The notes beneath the pieces were generated by a model. The model saw nothing but the letters and a program-made list of their open reading frames with translations, made no database searches and had not been told where the DNA came from. Of a DNA stretch of 64,000 bases, positions 60,822-64,000 are shown in pieces (positions within the stretch are counted from its first letter, which is position 1; every line of letters begins with the position of its first letter). This DNA comes from Cohnella hashimotonis (GTDB lineage Bacteria; Bacillota; Bacilli; Paenibacillales; Paenibacillaceae), in the NCBI RefSeq assembly GCF_030014955.1, contig NZ_JAGRPV010000001.1, forward strand, positions 8,023,501-8,087,500. The letters are read 5' to 3'. A program made the translations under genes and the position numbers.

Positions 60822-60970
60822 GACGGGGAGGGGAGGCGCTCAAGCGGCGGACTTATAGGAGGACGGCGCATTCGGGCCGTCGGAACATATGCGATTGAAG
60901 TTGGTTATAAACAGTGTTACGCTAACAACGGCAAGCGCCAAATCTAAGTTTTTCAAGGAAAGGTCATACC

Positions 60971-62710
60971 ATGATCAAAGTCGAACAACTATCCTTCTCG
61001 TTTCCGCAGAAAGAACTCTATAAAAACATTTCATTCACGCTTGATGAAGGACAACATTGCGCTTTTATCGGAACAAGCGGCAATGGGAAAAGCACGTTGA
61101 TAGACATGCTGATGGATCCGGAAAAATATATGTACGAGGGCATCTTGGAAATAGACCCGACTTGCAAAATCGGGCACGTCAGTCAGTTCCCGCAACTCGA
61201 TCAAACGAAAGAAACAACCGTTTTCGAATATATAGGGGAAGAATTCATTAAGATACAAGATGAAATCACTTCGATTTGTACGGAAATGGAATCAACCTCG
61301 GATTTAGATTCGTTATTAGAAAAATACCAACTTGCTTTAGACGCCTTGGAGGCACTCGGCGGGGATGATTTTGAAAGCAATATTAATAGGAAACTAAACT
61401 TGGCTAACCTCATGCGGCTGAAGGATCATAGCGTATCGGACCTGAGCGGCGGGGAATTCAAGCTTATTCAGGTGATGAAGGAAATGCTTCGTCATCCGGA
61501 CGTATTGATTATGGACGAACCGGATGTCTTTTTAGACTTTGACAACCTCAATGCGCTTAAAAATCTGATTAACGCTCACAAAGGAACGCTGCTCGTTGTT
61601 ACGCACAACCGATATCTGTTGAATCATTGCTTCGACAAGATCCTGCACCTTGAAAACACGGAGATCCAGGAGTTTGACGGGCGGTATGTGGATTATAACT
61701 TCTCCTTGCTGCAGACTAAAGTGGAGTTGCAAGAACTCGCAGTCGCCGAGGCCGAAGAAAGTGAGAGAAACGAGAAAATCATCCATAATTTAAGGGCGAT
61801 TGCGACTTATAACTCAGAAGCCTCAAGAGGTAAAGCGTTAAAGGCGAGAGTCAGGTTTCAAGAACGATTGGAAGCGCGTAGAATTAAAGCGCCATTCGTT
61901 GCGTTGAAGGAGCCGGCGATCCGTTTCGAACTGGACCATGCCATGGAAGATAGCACCGTTATACAGGTCAGCAATTATAAGGTGACCTTTGATGAATTGC
62001 TGTTAGACCATGTTGACTTCGAGATCAGGTCTACGGATAAAGTAGCCATCATTGGTGCAAACGGCACCGGGAAAACGACTCTACTCCGAGATATCTTTAA
62101 AAATAGCCATGATTCCATTGAAATCAATGCTGACGTTAAAGTGGCATACTTATCTCAGAATCAAGGCGAAGTGCTGAAGGATTCGAATACGGTAATGGAT
62201 GAATTCATCGAGGCCGGGTTTAAAACTTACGATGAGATTAGAGCGTACCTCTCGAGCTATGGCTTTGAAGGAGAAATCGTTAATCAGAAGATAGCCTCTT
62301 TATCCGGCGGAGAGAAAAATTTGCTTCAAATCGCCAAAGTAGCCGCCAGTAAAGCGAACGTACTGCTTCTTGATGAACCGACCAGCCATTTGGACACCTA
62401 TACGCAAATCGCACTTGAGAAAGCCATTGAAGAATATAAAGGCGCGATTCTCATGGTTTCTCATGACTTCTATTCGGTCGTAAATGGCATGGACTATGTT
62501 TTAATCATTGAGGACAAGACGATTAGAAAAATGAGCATGCGGAAATTTAGGCAGATGATCTATGCCAGCCATTTTGATCGGGATTATCTGGAAAAGGAAG
62601 AAAAGAAAAAATCGGTTGAATTGAAAATAGAGTCGGCTTTAAAAGATACGGATTTTGAACTTGCCAAAGGCTTGGTTGATGAGCTGGAAGGGCTGATTAA
62701 GCTGCTTTGA
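60971..62710 (+). CDS. ABC-F family ATPase
   Basis: 579 residues with two ABC domains and no membrane segments. Domain 1: GTSGNGKST (about 35-43), LSGGEFKLIQ (about 156). A charged linker (about 250-300, ASRGKALKARVRFQERLEAR) follows. Domain 2: GANGTGKTT (about 357-365), LSGGEKNLLQI, LLLDEPTSHLD. ABC-F proteins bind the ribosomal E site and rescue stalled or antibiotic-bound ribosomes; some confer resistance. The first domain's Walker B reads LIMDEPDVFLDF, unlike the usual DEPTNHLD. AAGGAAAGG lies eight bases before the ATG. More AT-rich than its flanks. Confidence 0.9.
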   Translation: MIKVEQLSFSFPQKELYKNISFTLDEGQHCAFIGTSGNGKSTLIDMLMDPEKYMYEGILEIDPTCKIGHVSQFPQLDQTKETTVFEYIGEEFIKIQDEITSICTEMESTSDLDSLLEKYQLALDALEALGGDDFESNINRKLNLANLMRLKDHSVSDLSGGEFKLIQVMKEMLRHPDVLIMDEPDVFLDFDNLNALKNLINAHKGTLLVVTHNRYLLNHCFDKILHLENTEIQEFDGRYVDYNFSLLQTKVELQELAVAEAEESERNEKIIHNLRAIATYNSEASRGKALKARVRFQERLEARRIKAPFVALKEPAIRFELDHAMEDSTVIQVSNYKVTFDELLLDHVDFEIRSTDKVAIIGANGTGKTTLLRDIFKNSHDSIEINADVKVAYLSQNQGEVLKDSNTVMDEFIEAGFKTYDEIRAYLSSYGFEGEIVNQKIASLSGGEKNLLQIAKVAASKANVLLLDEPTSHLDTYTQIALEKAIEEYKGAILMVSHDFYSVVNGMDYVLIIEDKTIRKMSMRKFRQMIYASHFDRDYLEKEEKKKSVELKIESALKDTDFELAKGLVDELEGLIKLL

Positions 62711-62711
62711 A

Positions 62712-62954
62712 TCAATCTCCTCCATCCACCCCATGCATATACGGATACAACAAAACCAACCCAGCCAAATAAAGCACAAAGGCAAACCACGCAGGCAGCA
62801 AATGGATGAAATCAGTGTAGCCGATCCCGTAATGGACGCTCAGGCCGGCGATAAAGGCGAGGAAGCGCTCGTCGTAGGGAAGCAGCACACTCGATAGCGC
62901 GATTAGCCAAGCGATTAATCCACCGATGATCATGCCGATCCCAAGCAAACACAT
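62712..62954 (-). CDS. Small membrane protein, unknown function
   Basis: 80 residues with two or three hydrophobic segments (about 2-24, 29-50 and 56-73): MCLLGIGMIIGGLIAWLIAL and LLPAWFAFVLYLAGLVLLYP, ending HGVDGGD. No motif is recognised. Its start lies inside the 3' end of the gene at 62930 (25-base overlap), so it is probably translated with it. Its stop codon is one base away from that of the convergent ABC-F gene, leaving no space for a terminator. Confidence 0.65.
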   Translation of the reverse strand: MCLLGIGMIIGGLIAWLIALSSVLLPYDERFLAFIAGLSVHYGIGYTDFIHLLPAWFAFVLYLAGLVLLYPYMHGVDGGD

Positions 62955-63997
62955 CCAACCCCAATGCCTCCAGAGGATGGCGTTTCAGGGACGGCGGTGC
63001 TCGCTGCCTTGTTGCTAATAATCGCATCGTTAATCCGCTTAGGCAAGCCCGGTCCTGCAAAAACAAATCCGCTGCCAAGAAGTACGGCATCTGCGTCGTT
63101 TTGGAGGAAGAGCGTCGCATCCTGGGGCTCATGGACGCCGGCGGCGACTTTGACGATCCAACTCGAAGGTCCTAATTGCCGTACGAGCCGAAGCGTCTCC
63201 AAGCCCGATGACTTCACGCAACTTCCTTGAACCGCCGCTCCGCCTTCCGCAGCTAGCTCTCCCCCGATCACAACACCGTGCCACGCAGAACAATCGATAG
63301 GTTGAAGCAGATGGTGAAGCCGATCTTCCGATAAGTCAGGCGGGAGGTATAAAAAAAACGGGCATTCTGTTTCCGCGCAATCAACCATTCGGTTCAGTAT
63401 GCGATGACATACAGAAGCGTCCCCAATGAGGGACGTTATATCTACATAAATACCCGCAGCGCCAACCGCCGTCAGCCGATCGATCAGGTGAGTAAACTGG
63501 GAAATCACTTCTTCATCGGACGCGCCAGGCATGGCAGCGATTCGTACGTACTTGGGCAGACTGTGTCCTGAAGCCGCGAGTTTTTGTATGACGGCAGGCA
63601 AGCCTTCGTTTTCGAAAGGCTCGGGAAAATAAATCAGCTCTTGCTTGGCATTGAGTTCAATCGGTTCGTGGGATGCGATCGGTTGTACGGTGACGGGGCC
63701 AATCTCCACAAAGCCGAAGCCAAGCCTGGCAAGCCCGCGTTGGGCAGTGCCTTCGGGATCGATTGTGCCTGATAAACCTACTGGCGTCGCCGACCACCCC
63801 GTCTCGAGCAAAGGGGAAGGCTCCTGGTGGCCTAGCGTCTTAATGAGAAATGCGCCGCCTGGCATGCGACCGACAGCGCCGAAGGCGTTGAGCGTGATGC
63901 GCCGTGCGGTTCGAGCCGGCAGACGCAGCAGTAACGGGCGAAACAAGGTTTGATAAGACCAATCCGGCACGTATCGCGGTCTCCTTTGGACGGACAA
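62930..63997 (-). CDS. Dihydroorotate-dehydrogenase-like protein, divergent; start may lie outside window
   Basis: About 355 residues with the TIM-barrel pattern of class 2 DHODH: an N-terminal helix (PDWSYQTLFRPLLLRLPART), VGLSGTIDPEGTAQRGLARL, GFGFVEIGPVTVQP, IKVAAGV-like strand (WIVKVAAGVHEPQDATLFLQ) and the phosphate-binding end ADAVLLGSGFVFAGPGLPKR. The usual NRMGFNN substrate motif and catalytic Ser/Asn segment are not recognisable: after VQP the sequence reads IASHEPIELNAKQELIYFPE. It may be a diverged paralog with another role or an inactive one. The TTG at 63997 is a possible start, but the frame is open to the edge. Confidence 0.65.
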   Translation of the reverse strand: MSVQRRPRYVPDWSYQTLFRPLLLRLPARTARRITLNAFGAVGRMPGGAFLIKTLGHQEPSPLLETGWSATPVGLSGTIDPEGTAQRGLARLGFGFVEIGPVTVQPIASHEPIELNAKQELIYFPEPFENEGLPAVIQKLAASGHSLPKYVRIAAMPGASDEEVISQFTHLIDRLTAVGAAGIYVDITSLIGDASVCHRILNRMVDCAETECPFFLYLPPDLSEDRLHHLLQPIDCSAWHGVVIGGELAAEGGAAVQGSCVKSSGLETLRLVRQLGPSSWIVKVAAGVHEPQDATLFLQNDADAVLLGSGFVFAGPGLPKRINDAIISNKAASTAVPETPSSGGIGVGCVCLGSA

Positions 63998-64000
63998 CTG

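Overview
The window looks like chromosomal DNA of a spore-forming Paenibacillaceae bacterium (Paenibacillus/Cohnella type). The evidence is three large exported proteins ending in S-layer homology (SLH) domains, a cluster with the gene order of the Bacillus subtilis yraGF-adhB-yraED spore-coat locus, an sdpR/sdpI pair, MalT-like LuxR regulators, strong AGGAGG ribosome sites with GTG and TTG starts, and moderate GC. No rRNA, tRNA, CRISPR array or intact insertion sequence was seen.

Layout. 0-4.3 kb: the C-terminal end of a MalT-like regulator and an SLH/GLUG/InlB-repeat surface protein. 4.4-9.35 kb: a minus-strand operon of MarR regulator, arylsulfotransferase, substrate-binding lipoprotein, ATPase and permease, with a clear promoter and operator; it looks like a scavenging module for organosulfur or aromatic compounds. 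9.4-16.3 kb: a possible structured RNA leader, an exported stalk-domain protein, an AT-rich HNH nuclease, a high-GC membrane protein and a membrane-tethered DJ-1/PfpI protein. 16.5-22 kb: a MerR/aldo-keto reductase pair and an RCC1/fibronectin/SLH surface protein. 22-36 kb: many small regulator-plus-oxidoreductase pairs (SDR, aldo-keto reductase, beta-hydroxyacid-type dehydrogenase, ABM monooxygenase), mixed with broken genes (isochorismatase, MFS, SDR, TPR and a dinucleotide-binding fragment). 36-43 kb: an amidase-SLH fusion, MarR with an alpha/beta hydrolase, and sdpR-sdpI followed by a hydrolase. 43-47 kb: spore-coat genes and a royal-jelly-like protein. 47.3-52.9 kb: a TetR regulon of drug-type exporter, two Rossmann epimerase-like proteins and a membrane-anchored multicopper oxidase, with TTGATCAA-type sites before most genes. 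53-58.4 kb: GNAT, two tandem GyrI-like proteins opposite a WYL regulator, and a TetR-controlled HrtAB/MacB-like exporter. 58.5-64 kb: a MalT-like protein lacking its DNA-binding domain, an ABC-F ATPase, a small membrane protein and a divergent dihydroorotate-dehydrogenase-like protein.

The dominant theme is local autoregulated switches. At least nine regulators sit beside one or a few enzymes or exporters, and for most of them a palindromic operator overlapping a promoter can be read directly. Three regulator genes (30739, 39425, 54824) have a -10 box so close to the start codon, and no Shine-Dalgarno sequence, that their mRNAs look leaderless. Functions are inferred from protein sequence only; no similarity search was run.
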